A stretch of 64,000 bases of DNA from Lewinellaceae bacterium (lineage in GTDB: Bacteria > Bacteroidota > Bacteroidia > Chitinophagales > Saprospiraceae). Each line of letters opens with the position of its first letter. Position 1 is the first letter of the stretch. Under the pieces are notes generated by a model. The model was given only the letters and a program-made list of their open reading frames with translations. It did not search any database and was not told where the DNA came from. The DNA is taken from contig JADJWX010000012.1 in NCBI GenBank assembly GCA_016716135.1, positions 62,001-126,000 of the forward strand. The letters run 5' to 3'. Made by a program: the position numbers and the translations under genes. Positions 45,615 through 54,416 of this stretch are shown here, piece by piece.

Positions 45615-46859
45615 CTATTGCGACAAATTTTTGAGCATTTGCTCCGCCTGTTGGCGCCGCCCGGGGTCGCGGGTATTTCCCAGCGTGCGTTCTACGGCGC
45701 CACGGGCCTTGTCCCGCAACATCGGATTTTCTTTTGCCAGTTGAACAAATGCCAGTGCCTGGTACCAGTACAAATCCTCCCCGTAGCGTCCCAGGTCTTC
45801 AATCTTTGCCAAACACCGGATCGCCTCCACCGGGTCTTCCAGTTTTAAGTGAATGATACCCAGGAAATACCAGGCATCAGACTGGCAGATCGAACCCGGC
45901 CCAAGTGCAATCAGGAACAACGGGTCGAGCGCCGCTTCGTACTCATTGGCCTGGTAATAGGCATCTGCTTCCCGCAATAACAGCAGGCACTCGTTGGGTT
46001 GCGCCCCGGAGGAGTCATTGCCCATTTCGGCGCCATACCGCGTTTCCAGGTCGGCCAACAGGCTGGCCGGAGGGTCAAAATTGTCGGCAAAAACCTCGGC
46101 TGCTGTTTTGGGCCGGAAATAAAATTGGAAAATCCCGTAGCCTACAGCAACCAGCAATAAAATCCCGACTGCCCAGCGCCAAATCCGGTTTGATTCAGGC
46201 GGTGCGGGCGGCCCTGCTTTCCATTCTTCTTCCAGGGCCTGGCTGCGCTGCCAAATTGCGTACCCTTCACGATCCTGGATTGCCGTTACCGCCCAATCCG
46301 GCATTTCCTGCAGGTGTTCCAACTCCGGGAAGAGCAATTTCAGGTAGGTTTCATGGCATCCGCTGTGTTTTTCTGCGTCGGCGTCCGGTTCGGTTGTTTC
46401 CGAATGTTCACTTGCCTCCAGAATTATTTTTCGGCAGTCGGGTTCCAGTTGTTGCAGTTTTTGCCAGGCGAGCTGTTTTTTTCGGCTCAGGTCGAGCGCT
46501 TCTTTCCCGGGTAGCCCGGCCATAGCTTGTCCGGCTGTTTCCGGTTCGTCGGCTTGTTGTTCATCCACTTCCTCCGGTTGTGTTTTGGCAGCCTCCAGGT
46601 GCGCAAGGCTCAGTGCCTTCAAAAACGGAAAAAATGCCATGGTTTCCGGCAGGGTGCCCTGGCGTCCCATGTTTGCAGCATCATTGACGGCGAGTTGAAA
46701 GGCAACAGCGGCACTTTCTTCCGTTGCTCCATGCTCAAAGGCTGCCTGAATGACCGGCATCCGAAATTCATCGTAAATGACCGCCAGGGTTGGCCCGGGA
46801 TTGTCGCGCAGGCCATTCAGGTAAGTCTCGTTTGGAAATTGTCCGGTCGGATGTGTCAC
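45615..46859 (-). CDS. Single-span TPR-like protein with degenerate sigma-like N-terminus
   Basis: 414 residues, with GTG as the likely start (MTHPTGQFPN); the next Met is at 34. Residues 13-90 (YLNGLRDNPGPTLAVIYDEF, EESAAVAFQLAV, FFPFLKALSLAHLEA) follow the layout of ECF sigma region 2 without its key aromatic/basic residues, and 126-150 (LAWQKLQQLEPDCRKIILEA) resembles the start of region 4. This is an inference from pattern. A membrane span is at 228-248 (IWRWAVGILLLVAVGYGIF). The C-terminal part is TPR-like (ADAYYQANEYEAALDPLF, AWYFLGIIHLKLEDPVEAIRCL). Confidence 0.65.
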   Translation of the reverse strand: MTHPTGQFPNETYLNGLRDNPGPTLAVIYDEFRMPVIQAAFEHGATEESAAVAFQLAVNDAANMGRQGTLPETMAFFPFLKALSLAHLEAAKTQPEEVDEQQADEPETAGQAMAGLPGKEALDLSRKKQLAWQKLQQLEPDCRKIILEASEHSETTEPDADAEKHSGCHETYLKLLFPELEHLQEMPDWAVTAIQDREGYAIWQRSQALEEEWKAGPPAPPESNRIWRWAVGILLLVAVGYGIFQFYFRPKTAAEVFADNFDPPASLLADLETRYGAEMGNDSSGAQPNECLLLLREADAYYQANEYEAALDPLFLIALGPGSICQSDAWYFLGIIHLKLEDPVEAIRCLAKIEDLGRYGEDLYWYQALAFVQLAKENPMLRDKARGAVERTLGNTRDPGRRQQAEQMLKNLSQ

Positions 46860-46924
46860 ACGCTACTGGAAATGAATGGTCAACAAAATAAAAATGTAAA
46901 AGTAAAGTTTCCCGTTCGTTAAAT

Positions 46925-47030
46925 GAAAAAGAGCCGGGACATTGCTGCCCCAGCTCTATGAAAACACCTAAAACCCTATTAACTAACCTTATGAAAACTA
47001 TTCTTAAACCGCGAAGGCGGTATTTTTTTA
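46925..47030 (+). ncRNA. Candidate small RNA or orphan leader with terminator
   Basis: A GAGCCGGGAC...GCCCCAGCTC hairpin (46931-46956), a conserved-looking CTATGAAAACACCTAAAACC stretch, TAACTAACCTTATG, and then a terminator stem ACCGC-GAAG-GCGGT (47008-47021) with a T7 run (47023-47029). No gene follows on the plus strand; hsp20 lies antisense and ends in the T-run. The text looks like the leader of a plus-strand gene that is missing. Function unknown. Confidence 0.4.
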
Positions 47031-47474
47031 GCCCACTGCAATTGTTTTGCTGATGGCTTTGGCCTCATCCTTTTTCGGCAGTGCGATCAGCAAAACACCG
47101 TTCTCATAAACAGCCGAAACCTGGTCTTGGTTCACCGTTTCGGGCAATTTGAAGGTGCGCTCAAACGATGCAAACCGAAACTCCCGGCGGGTAAACCGCT
47201 CGCCGTTTTCTGCGTTTTCCTGCTTGTGCTCCGCACGAAGCGTCAGTTGATCGTTTTCAACATTCAAGGAAAAATCGCCTTTTTCAAATCCGGGCGCAGC
47301 CACTTCAATCCGGAATGCAACGTCTGATTCTGCAATATTCACTGCGGGTTGACTTGTCAAAGCGTCGGAGCCAACGAAGTCGGCAATGGAGCGATTGAAA
47401 AAGTCATCCAATAAACCGTTGGAAAAGTAATTGGTTGAAGGGATCGGGCGAAATTTTGCTATTTTGGTCATCAT
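47028..47474 (-). CDS. Hsp20-family small heat-shock protein
   Basis: 148 residues with the alpha-crystallin domain: PAVNIAESDVAFRIEVAAPGFEKGDFSLNVENDQLTLRAEH, recognisable by AAPGFEKGDF and LTLRAEH. The core FASFERTFKLPE and the terminal VLLIALPKK follow. It is an ATP-independent chaperone that holds unfolded proteins. It is divergent from an SDR gene; two 13-base direct repeats lie in the shared gap. Confidence 0.93.
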   Translation of the reverse strand: MMTKIAKFRPIPSTNYFSNGLLDDFFNRSIADFVGSDALTSQPAVNIAESDVAFRIEVAAPGFEKGDFSLNVENDQLTLRAEHKQENAENGERFTRREFRFASFERTFKLPETVNQDQVSAVYENGVLLIALPKKDEAKAISKTIAVG

Positions 47475-47572
47475 TTTACAATTTAAGTTTTACAGATAAG
47501 TGTACCCTGCCTATTTCAATTCGCATACCAAGCCGTTTTTAGCGATATTTTGGCAGCAAACGTCAAGTGCGC

Positions 47573-47616
47573 ATGTCAAAATGGCGCTTTTTCGCTTGTG
47601 TCAATGTCAAAATGGC
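47573..47616. promoter_or_regulatory. Pair of direct repeats between hsp20 and SDR genes
   Basis: ATGTCAAAATGGC occurs at 47573-47585 and again at 47604-47616, 31 bases apart (about three helical turns). A good candidate operator for a dimeric or repeated regulator of hsp20, the SDR gene or both. No known factor was matched. Confidence 0.4.
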
Positions 47617-47665
47617 ATGCATGAATCATTATTACCTTAAAATCTGGCAATTGAGCCATTAAACC

Positions 47666-48451
47666 ATGTTTCAGGCTAACTTATTCGACGGTAAAACCGT
47701 CCTCGTCACTGGTGGCGGCAGTGGTATCGGGCTAGAGATCGCCCGCCAGTTTTTGCAATACGGCGCCACAGTCTACATTGCTTCACGCAAGGCCGAACGA
47801 TTTGAAGAAGCCCTGCAAATCCTGCAACCATTGGGCGCCGTCCATTGCTACCAGGCCGACATCCGGGAGCCGGAGCAGTTGGAAGGTCTGGCTGAATACA
47901 TTGCCGGCAAGAGCGGCCGGCTTGATATTCTGGTAAATAACGCAGGCGGCCAATTTCCCAGCCTCGCCGAGGACGTAAGCCCAAACGGCTGGAAAGCCGT
48001 CGTCAACACCAACCTCAATGGTACCTGGTTTGTGACCCAGACGATGGCCAAACGCTTCTTTTTTGAACAAAAAGCGGGTATCGTGATCAATATTGTGGTG
48101 AACAACTACCGCGGCCTGCCCGGTATGGCGCATAGCGGGGCTGCTCGCGCCGGGGTAATGAACCTGACCAAATCGCTGGCCGTGGAATGGGTACAGCGCG
48201 GCATCCGGCTCAATTGTATTGCACCGGGCATCATCAAAAGCAGCGGGCTGGAGCAGTACCCGCTCGAGTTAGTGGAGGGCATCGCCGAACACATTCCGAT
48301 GAAACGCCTCGGCACATCGGCTGAAGTGGCCGCGCTCGCACTGTTTTTGGCAAGCCCCATGGCCGCTTACATGACCGGCGATACCATTTACATGGACGGC
48401 GGTATGCGGCTTTGGGGGGATATCTGGCAATTTGGCAAATCCGAGTCATGA
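47666..48451 (+). CDS. SDR-family oxidoreductase (2,4-dienoyl-CoA reductase-like)
   Basis: 261 residues with a Rossmann nucleotide-binding start (VLVTGGGSGIGLEIA), NNAGGQFPS, the NTNLNGTWFVTQ helix and the CIAPGIIKS loop. The usual YxxxK catalytic pair is replaced by AHSGAARAGV, a variant seen in dienoyl-CoA reductase-type SDRs. A role in fatty acid or acyl-CoA metabolism is likely. Its stop overlaps the next start (ATGA), so the two genes are coupled. Confidence 0.85.
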   Translation: MFQANLFDGKTVLVTGGGSGIGLEIARQFLQYGATVYIASRKAERFEEALQILQPLGAVHCYQADIREPEQLEGLAEYIAGKSGRLDILVNNAGGQFPSLAEDVSPNGWKAVVNTNLNGTWFVTQTMAKRFFFEQKAGIVINIVVNNYRGLPGMAHSGAARAGVMNLTKSLAVEWVQRGIRLNCIAPGIIKSSGLEQYPLELVEGIAEHIPMKRLGTSAEVAALALFLASPMAAYMTGDTIYMDGGMRLWGDIWQFGKSES

Positions 48452-49296
48452 AAAATATCTTCCTGAAGCACCGAACAGGGCTGGCTTTCAAAGGCGCTAT
48501 TTGGGCAATTGCTCTTGCGCTTACCCTGACTACACATGCCCAAACCCCGGCAGACAGCCTGCGCCTGCTCGACAGCCTGCCTGTTCAGGCGGCCTTTGCC
48601 ACGGCCGATAACCTGGGGAATATCTACGTGATCACGCCGCAAAATGCAGTGGAAAAATATAGTCCCGACGGTACATTCCAGTTCCGGTACACCAACAACC
48701 GGCTGGGGGAAGCAGCATGGCTGGATGTCACTAATCCGCTGAAAGTGCTGGTTTGGTATGCCGATTTCCGTACGGTGGTCTTCCTCAACCGGAGCCTGAC
48801 CGCGCTCGGCGAACTAAACCTGATCCGGGCAGGCTACCCGGAGGTACGCACGGTGGCTGCTGCTGCCGACGGTAATCTTTGGCTGTACGATGAAGTGGCT
48901 TTTCAACTAAAAAAAGTGACGCCGGAGGGCCAAACCAAATTTGAAAGTCAGGCGCTGAACCTCCTACAGTCGGAGCGTATTGCGATCAGCTGTATTCGCG
49001 ATAAAGGCGCGGAGGTGCTGGCTTCGGACGCCGAATTGGGGGTGCTGCGCTTCGATGTGTATGCCCAGTTTCAACAATTGCTGCCTTGGAAAGGCATTGT
49101 CCGCTTTGCCGTCCGACGAAATACCCTGGCCTACCTGAGCCCGGATGCCGTCCACATCGAACAATTGCAGGTGTCGGCTTCCCGGAGCCTGCCGTTGCCG
49201 GAAGCCGTCCGCCAGGCCGGCAGGATTTCCTGGATCGCCCCCGGGCTATTGCTTGTGCATAACGGGGACCTCCTGGAGTTGTGGCAATGGCAGTAG
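48448..49296 (+). CDS. Exported protein with propeller-like repeats, unknown function
   Basis: 282 residues from the ATG that overlaps the SDR stop. A signal peptide (IWAIALALTLTTHAQ) precedes repeated strand motifs (NLGNIYVITPQNAVEKYSPDG, DGNLWLYDEVAFQLKKVTPEG, GVLRFDVYAQF), which resemble NHL/six-bladed propeller units. No enzyme motif was seen. Its coupling to a cytoplasmic SDR is odd. It is convergent with pdxH. Confidence 0.65.
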   Translation: MKNIFLKHRTGLAFKGAIWAIALALTLTTHAQTPADSLRLLDSLPVQAAFATADNLGNIYVITPQNAVEKYSPDGTFQFRYTNNRLGEAAWLDVTNPLKVLVWYADFRTVVFLNRSLTALGELNLIRAGYPEVRTVAAAADGNLWLYDEVAFQLKKVTPEGQTKFESQALNLLQSERIAISCIRDKGAEVLASDAELGVLRFDVYAQFQQLLPWKGIVRFAVRRNTLAYLSPDAVHIEQLQVSASRSLPLPEAVRQAGRISWIAPGLLLVHNGDLLELWQWQ

Positions 49297-49303
49297 TGGG
49301 GCA

Positions 49304-49960
49304 TCATGGCGCCAGCCGCTCAATCGTCCAGCCAATTTTTTCACGGGTATATCGTATGCGGTCGTGCAAGCGGCTTTCGCGGCCTTGCCAAAACTCCACA
49401 ACATCCGGACGCACCCGGTAGCCGCCCCAGAACGCCGGCAACGGTAGCACGGCATCGTGTTTGAACGTTGTAGCCAGTTCCTGCACTTTTTCTTCCAGGA
49501 CAAACCGGCCCTCAATCACGCGGCTTTGCGGGCTGGCCCAGGCGCCGATCTGGCTTTCCCGGGGCCTGCTTTGGAAATAGGCTTTTGATTCTGCGGGTGT
49601 AACCCGCTCCACGGAGCCTTCGATGCGTACCTGTCGTTCCAGTTCAAGCCAGCAAAACAGCAAGGCGGCCTGCGGGTTGTTGTCCAGTTCCTGCCCTTTT
49701 TGACTTTCATAATTGGTGTAAAAAACAAAGCCCTGGTGGTCAAAACTTTTCAGCAAAACAATGCGCGCACTTGGTTTGCCATCGGGGGTCGCTGTGGCCA
49801 GCGTCATGGCATTGGGTTCGGGCAGGGCGCTGTTCATGGCTTCTGAAAACCAGTGGTCAAACTGGGCGATTGGATCAGGGTTTGCCGCTGTTTTTGAAAG
49901 AGACTCCTGCGTGTAATTTCGCCGCAAGGCGGCAATGTCGGTTGCTGAATACGTTGCCAT
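49304..49960 (-). CDS. pdxH: Pyridoxamine 5'-phosphate oxidase
   Basis: 218 residues. It oxidises pyridoxine- or pyridoxamine-5'-phosphate to PLP with FMN. Family blocks are PNAMTLATATPDGKPSARIVLLK, FVFYTNYESQKGQELDNNP, the RIEGSVERV strand and the C-terminal RLHDRIRYTR...WTIERLAP. PLP made here would feed the serine hydroxymethyltransferase encoded nearby. It is divergent from the TonB receptor. Confidence 0.95.
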   Translation of the reverse strand: MATYSATDIAALRRNYTQESLSKTAANPDPIAQFDHWFSEAMNSALPEPNAMTLATATPDGKPSARIVLLKSFDHQGFVFYTNYESQKGQELDNNPQAALLFCWLELERQVRIEGSVERVTPAESKAYFQSRPRESQIGAWASPQSRVIEGRFVLEEKVQELATTFKHDAVLPLPAFWGGYRVRPDVVEFWQGRESRLHDRIRYTREKIGWTIERLAP

Positions 49961-50107
49961 ATTATGAAAATGCTAGTTCAGGCGAAAGTAAAAGCCACAG
50001 GTCGAAATACCCACAGGAACCGGCCCTTTTTCCGGTAATTTGCTTTTTTTAAACCGATTATAAACAGGAGACTTCCGGAAACTCCGGTACCATCAAATTG
50101 TATATCC

Positions 50108-52336
50108 ATGAAACAGCTACTACCCGGTTTTGCGATTTTTCTGTTGTGCCAGTTCAGCGTCCTGGCACAAAAAAACACCGAGCCGGATACCACGCTCGAA
50201 GCCGTACCCATTCGCGAAATGGTGGTGGCAGCTAATCGAAGCAGCCAAAGCCGCACCGCCGTAGCGCAACAAGTGACCGTGTTGCGCCGGGCCGCTATTC
50301 AACAGGCTAATGCGCAAACTACGGCCGACCTGATGTCCAATACCGCCGGAATTTTTGTCCAAAAAAGTCAGCAGGGTGGCGGCAGCCCGGTGCTTCGCGG
50401 CTTTGAGGCCAACCGGGTTTTGCTGGTGGTCGACGGTGTCCGTATGAACAACGCCATTTACCGTGGCGGCCATTTGCAGAATATCATTACCCTCGATAAT
50501 GCCGCCCTCGACCGTGTGGAAGTGCTCTTCGGACCGGCTTCCACCGTGTACGGCAGCGATGCTCTGGGCGGCGCGATTTGTTTTTTCACCAAAAAACCAA
50601 AACTGGCGCAGCGCGAAGGCGACCGGTTGTTCAGCGGCTCGGCCTTTGCCCGCTACGGTACCGTTAACCGGGAATTAACTTCGCATGCCGATTTCAGCCT
50701 CGGCTGGAAAAAACTGGCCGCGTTTGGCTCGTACACGGTCAGCGATTTCGGCGATTTGCGCATGGGCGCCAACACCGGCTCGCGCGAACCCTTCGGCGAA
50801 CGGCCCTTTTACGCGGCGCGCCTTAATGGTCGCGATACACTGTTGACCAATGCCGATCCTTTGGTGCAGCGCAAAAGCGGATACCGGCAACAGGATGTCG
50901 TGGCTAAAATCCTGTGGCAACCAAACGACCGCATTACCCACACGATGAATGCCCAAATCAGCAACTCCTCCAATGTGCCCCGCTACGATCGCCTGACCGA
51001 CCCTGAGGGCCAGGGCCTGCGCAATGCCGAATGGTACTACGGGCCGCAAAAACGCCAGCTTGCTGCCTATCACCTGAATGCGGAAGGCGCCGGCTGGTTT
51101 GACCGACTAGGGCTCGGGCTGAATGTTCAAAATATTGAGGAGAGCCGGCACCAGCGCCGTTTCGGCCGCCCGGATCTGCAACACCGCATCGAAAAGGTGG
51201 CTGTGGCCGGCCTTGAAACAGAAGCGCAAAAAAACTGGACGCACCACAGCCTGCGCGTCGGGCTGGATGGGCAGTTTAACAGTGTGCGCTCCACTGCCCG
51301 GGAAGAAAATATTGAAACCAAAGTCATCGCTCCGCTCGATACCCGCTATCCCGACGGTGGCAGCACGATGTACAATCTGGCGGCTTTCGCTACCCACAAC
51401 TGGCAAGCCAGGGATGACAGCCGTTGGTCGTTCAGTGAAGGTGTCCGGGTGGGTTTTTCGGGGTTGAATGCCAAATTCAGGGATAATGCATTTTTCCCGT
51501 TTCCTTTTGACGAAGTGACTCAAAACACGCCTGTTTGGTCGGGCAGCCTGGGGGCAGTTTGGCGTCCTGCGCAAAAATGGCGTCTGGCGCTGAACGCTTC
51601 ATCCGGTTTCCGGGTGCCCAATGTGGACGACCTGGGCAAGGTATTCGAATCGCAGCCCGGCGCCGTCATCGTACCTAATCCCGACATCAAACCCGAACAA
51701 ACCTTCAACATTGACCTGAACCTTACGCGCCATATCGCCGGCCGGTTGCACTGGGAAAATGTCGTTTGGGCTACAGCCATGCGCAACGCTATCGTGACCG
51801 ATTTTTTCCGGTTTAATGGCGAAGACAGCATCGTGTACGACGGCACGCCAAGCCGTGTGTTGGCCAACCAAAACAAAGATCAGGCCCGGCTCTGGGGTTT
51901 CAGCAGCAACCTGGAAGCCGATATTTCGGAAAAACTGGCCGCCTACGCTTCGCTTGCCTACACCTATGGCCGGATACTGCGCAACGGTCCCGACCAGCCG
52001 CTTGATCATATCCCGCCTTTCCATGGCCGCGCGGGACTGCGCTTTCATAACACCCGGCTGAATACCGAGTGCTTTATGTTGTTTAATGGCAAAAAACCAA
52101 TCGATCAATATTCGCCTTCCGGCGAAGACAACCAGCGCTACGCGCCGCCGGGCGGTATGCCGGGCTGGTATACCCTGAACTTACGCGCCGGCTACCGGTT
52201 CAACTCAACTATGAACCTGCAAGCCGGCGTCGACAACCTGCTCGACCGCCAGTACCGGAATTTTGCTTCCGGGATCAATGCGCCGGGTCGAAATTTTTGG
52301 GTAACGCTGCGGGTTTCCTGGGATACCGAACTCTAG
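50108..52336 (+). CDS. TonB-dependent outer-membrane receptor (haem/siderophore type)
   Basis: 742 residues with a signal peptide (FAIFLLCQFSVLAQ). The plug has MVVAANRSSQSRTAVAQQ, GGGSPVLRGFEANRVLLVVDGVRMNNAIY and VLFGPASTVYGSDALGGAICFF, each recognisable by short blocks (SPVLRGF, YGSDALGG). The barrel carries the FRAP/NPDIKPEQ-type region (NPDIKPEQTFNIDLNL) and ends with GRNFWVTLRVSW. The pattern is closest to haemoglobin/haem receptors. No SusD is adjacent, unlike the 2498 gene. No cobalamin riboswitch was seen upstream. Confidence 0.88.
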   Translation: MKQLLPGFAIFLLCQFSVLAQKNTEPDTTLEAVPIREMVVAANRSSQSRTAVAQQVTVLRRAAIQQANAQTTADLMSNTAGIFVQKSQQGGGSPVLRGFEANRVLLVVDGVRMNNAIYRGGHLQNIITLDNAALDRVEVLFGPASTVYGSDALGGAICFFTKKPKLAQREGDRLFSGSAFARYGTVNRELTSHADFSLGWKKLAAFGSYTVSDFGDLRMGANTGSREPFGERPFYAARLNGRDTLLTNADPLVQRKSGYRQQDVVAKILWQPNDRITHTMNAQISNSSNVPRYDRLTDPEGQGLRNAEWYYGPQKRQLAAYHLNAEGAGWFDRLGLGLNVQNIEESRHQRRFGRPDLQHRIEKVAVAGLETEAQKNWTHHSLRVGLDGQFNSVRSTAREENIETKVIAPLDTRYPDGGSTMYNLAAFATHNWQARDDSRWSFSEGVRVGFSGLNAKFRDNAFFPFPFDEVTQNTPVWSGSLGAVWRPAQKWRLALNASSGFRVPNVDDLGKVFESQPGAVIVPNPDIKPEQTFNIDLNLTRHIAGRLHWENVVWATAMRNAIVTDFFRFNGEDSIVYDGTPSRVLANQNKDQARLWGFSSNLEADISEKLAAYASLAYTYGRILRNGPDQPLDHIPPFHGRAGLRFHNTRLNTECFMLFNGKKPIDQYSPSGEDNQRYAPPGGMPGWYTLNLRAGYRFNSTMNLQAGVDNLLDRQYRNFASGINAPGRNFWVTLRVSWDTEL

Positions 52337-52416
52337 TGACTAAGCGTTGCATGCCGCGAATTTTTTAAATCCATGCATTTCAGCCTGGAGGGTCAAAACA
52401 AAACAAGCCAAATAGC

Positions 52417-52424
52417 TACTTTTG
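52417..52424 (+). promoter_or_regulatory. Promoter -7 element for glyA
   Basis: TACTTTTG matches TAnnTTTG. The start would be near 52431. The leader then has CTCATTCATCATTCATCAC, a short repeat also seen in the fabG leader. Confidence 0.4.
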
Positions 52425-52491
52425 CAGCGTTTTGTAACGCGATGCCCCGGCATTCATCGCTCCTCATTCATCATTCATCACTAAGAAAGGC

Positions 52492-53760
52492 ATGTCCGAT
52501 ATCGTTTTTTCCCTTATCCAAAAAGAACTCCACCGCCAGCAGCGCGGGCTTGAATTGATCGCTTCAGAAAACTTTACCAGTCAGGCTGTTATGAAGGCCA
52601 TGGGTACCTGCCTGACCAATAAATATGCCGAAGGATATCCGGGCAAACGCTACTACGGCGGTTGTGAAGTGGTGGATGAAATTGAGCAACTGGCCATCGA
52701 CCGGCTCAAAGAACTTTTCGGTGCAGCCTGGGCCAATGTGCAGCCGCACTCCGGCGCACAGGCCAATGCCGCAGTCTTTCTGGCCTGCCTGCAACCCGGC
52801 GATAAAATTCTGGGCTTCAACCTGGCCCATGGCGGTCACCTCAGCCACGGGTCTCCGGTCAATTATTCCGGGAAGGTATATCAACCGGCTTTTTACGGCG
52901 TGGAAGAAGACACCGGCCGCATCGATATGGACAAGGTGGAAGAAACGGCCCTGCGCGAAATGCCTAAACTGATCATCTGCGGCGCCTCCGCCTATGCCCG
53001 CGACTGGGACTATGCCCGCTTCCGCCAGATCGCCGACCGCGTGGGCGCACTGCTGCTGGCCGATATCGCGCACCCGGCCGGACTCATTGCTACCGGCTTG
53101 CTGAACAACCCGCTCCCACATTGCCACATCATTACCAGCACGACGCATAAAACCCTGCGCGGACCCCGTGGCGGCATCATTCTTATGGGGCAGGATTTCG
53201 ACAATCCCTGGGGACGTACCACCCGAAAAGGCGCGCCGATTCAAATGTCAGCCATTCTGAACAGCGGGGTATTCCCGGGCATGCAGGGCGGCCCGCTGGA
53301 GCACGTGATTGCTGCCAAGGCCGTAGCTTTCGGAGAAGCCCTGCGACCGGAGTTTAAAACCTATGGCCAGCAGGTGATCAAAAATGCCCAGGCCATGGCC
53401 AGAGCCTTCGTCGAGCGTGGCTACGACATCATATCCGGCGGTACCGACAACCACCTCATGCTCATCGATCTGCGCCGCAAAAACGTAACCGGCAGGGCTG
53501 CCGAAGATGCCCTTGGCGCTGCGGATATCACTGTGAACAAAAATATGATCCCCTTCGATCCGGAATCGCCGATGGTGACTTCCGGCATGCGCGTCGGGGC
53601 AGCGGCAATTACTACCCGCGGACTGCAGGAAGCCGATTGCACGCGGGTCGTGGAATGGATTGATTCGGTGATTTCCCGTCCGGACGATGCCGCCCACCAC
53701 GCTGAGGTACGCAAGGAGGTGAATGCCTTTATGAAAGGATTTCCGGTGTATGCAGGTTAA
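52492..53760 (+). CDS. glyA: Serine hydroxymethyltransferase
   Basis: 422 residues. It converts serine and tetrahydrofolate to glycine and methylene-tetrahydrofolate with PLP. The start motif is ELIASENFTS; YAEGYPGKRYYGGCEVVD, NVQPHSGAQAN and the PLP-Lys block STTHKTLRGPRGG (Lys220) follow. It works with the glycine cleavage system, of which gcvH is also in the window. Its stop overlaps the convergent gene at a TTAA. Confidence 0.97.
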   Translation: MSDIVFSLIQKELHRQQRGLELIASENFTSQAVMKAMGTCLTNKYAEGYPGKRYYGGCEVVDEIEQLAIDRLKELFGAAWANVQPHSGAQANAAVFLACLQPGDKILGFNLAHGGHLSHGSPVNYSGKVYQPAFYGVEEDTGRIDMDKVEETALREMPKLIICGASAYARDWDYARFRQIADRVGALLLADIAHPAGLIATGLLNNPLPHCHIITSTTHKTLRGPRGGIILMGQDFDNPWGRTTRKGAPIQMSAILNSGVFPGMQGGPLEHVIAAKAVAFGEALRPEFKTYGQQVIKNAQAMARAFVERGYDIISGGTDNHLMLIDLRRKNVTGRAAEDALGAADITVNKNMIPFDPESPMVTSGMRVGAAAITTRGLQEADCTRVVEWIDSVISRPDDAAHHAEVRKEVNAFMKGFPVYAG

Positions 53761-54416
53761 TTTTCATTGACAATTTCGAGCACGATGATTTCAAAATCAA
53801 GGTCATACGATTCGAATTCCTGGGGGTAGTCATACCAGGACTCTATTTTATTCCAAGCCTCGGAATGGTCAAGGGCCGGCACACAGACCCAATAGGGGAG
53901 TTCCTCATTTTCGATGGTAAATACCTGCGCGCCCCAGTGGCTGAACTGCCGGCACAATTGCCCTGCCCCATCCGGATTGAGGAAGCGCTTGAGCAAGACG
54001 GCGCATTGGGCATTGGGCCTGGGCTCGTAAATATTCCGGTTGGCGGGTTCATTTTCAGGTAAATCATACCCATTGTGCTCCGGCTCCTCAAAAAGCTCGG
54101 ACCGGTTGAAACTTTTTAATAATGAAGACGGGGGTGCGTGGTTGATCAGCGGTGGCTGTTTGTCGGGTGCCTGATCGATCCGTCGGCCTTGCCTGTCGTT
54201 CCGTGCCGGGGTGGTTCTGGCAGGTGTATCCGACAGGTTTGCAGAAATCAGGTAAGCAATAAGCAGGACGCCAAAAAATAGTACGATGACCCCGAGTATG
54301 CCCGAACACCCCCAATGTTCATTCCGGTCCCGTACGATAACGACCTGGTTGGGCTTCAAGGCTTGAACCAGAAAAAGCAGGAGCCCGATAAGCAGAATTA
54401 ATTGTGTAGTTGTCAT
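53757..54416 (-). CDS. Two-span membrane protein with SPOR-like tail
   Basis: 219 residues from the ATG at 54416; 19 further codons upstream look non-coding. Hydrophobic spans at about 5-20 (LILLIGLLLFLVQAL) and 38-58 (ILGVIVLFFGVLLIAYLI) flank a short loop. A disordered polar linker and a C-terminal domain follow. That domain (NAQCAVLLKRF...AGQLCRQFSHWGAQVFTIENEELPYWVCVP) loosely resembles a SPOR fold, which binds denuded peptidoglycan. This is a weak inference. Confidence 0.6.
   Translation of the reverse strand: MTTTQLILLIGLLLFLVQALKPNQVVIVRDRNEHWGCSGILGVIVLFFGVLLIAYLISANLSDTPARTTPARNDRQGRRIDQAPDKQPPLINHAPPSSLLKSFNRSELFEEPEHNGYDLPENEPANRNIYEPRPNAQCAVLLKRFLNPDGAGQLCRQFSHWGAQVFTIENEELPYWVCVPALDHSEAWNKIESWYDYPQEFESYDLDFEIIVLEIVNEN

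Noticed and set aside
50000..50107. Cobalamin riboswitch upstream of the TonB receptor
   Set aside because: No B12-box or long structured leader is visible in the short gap.
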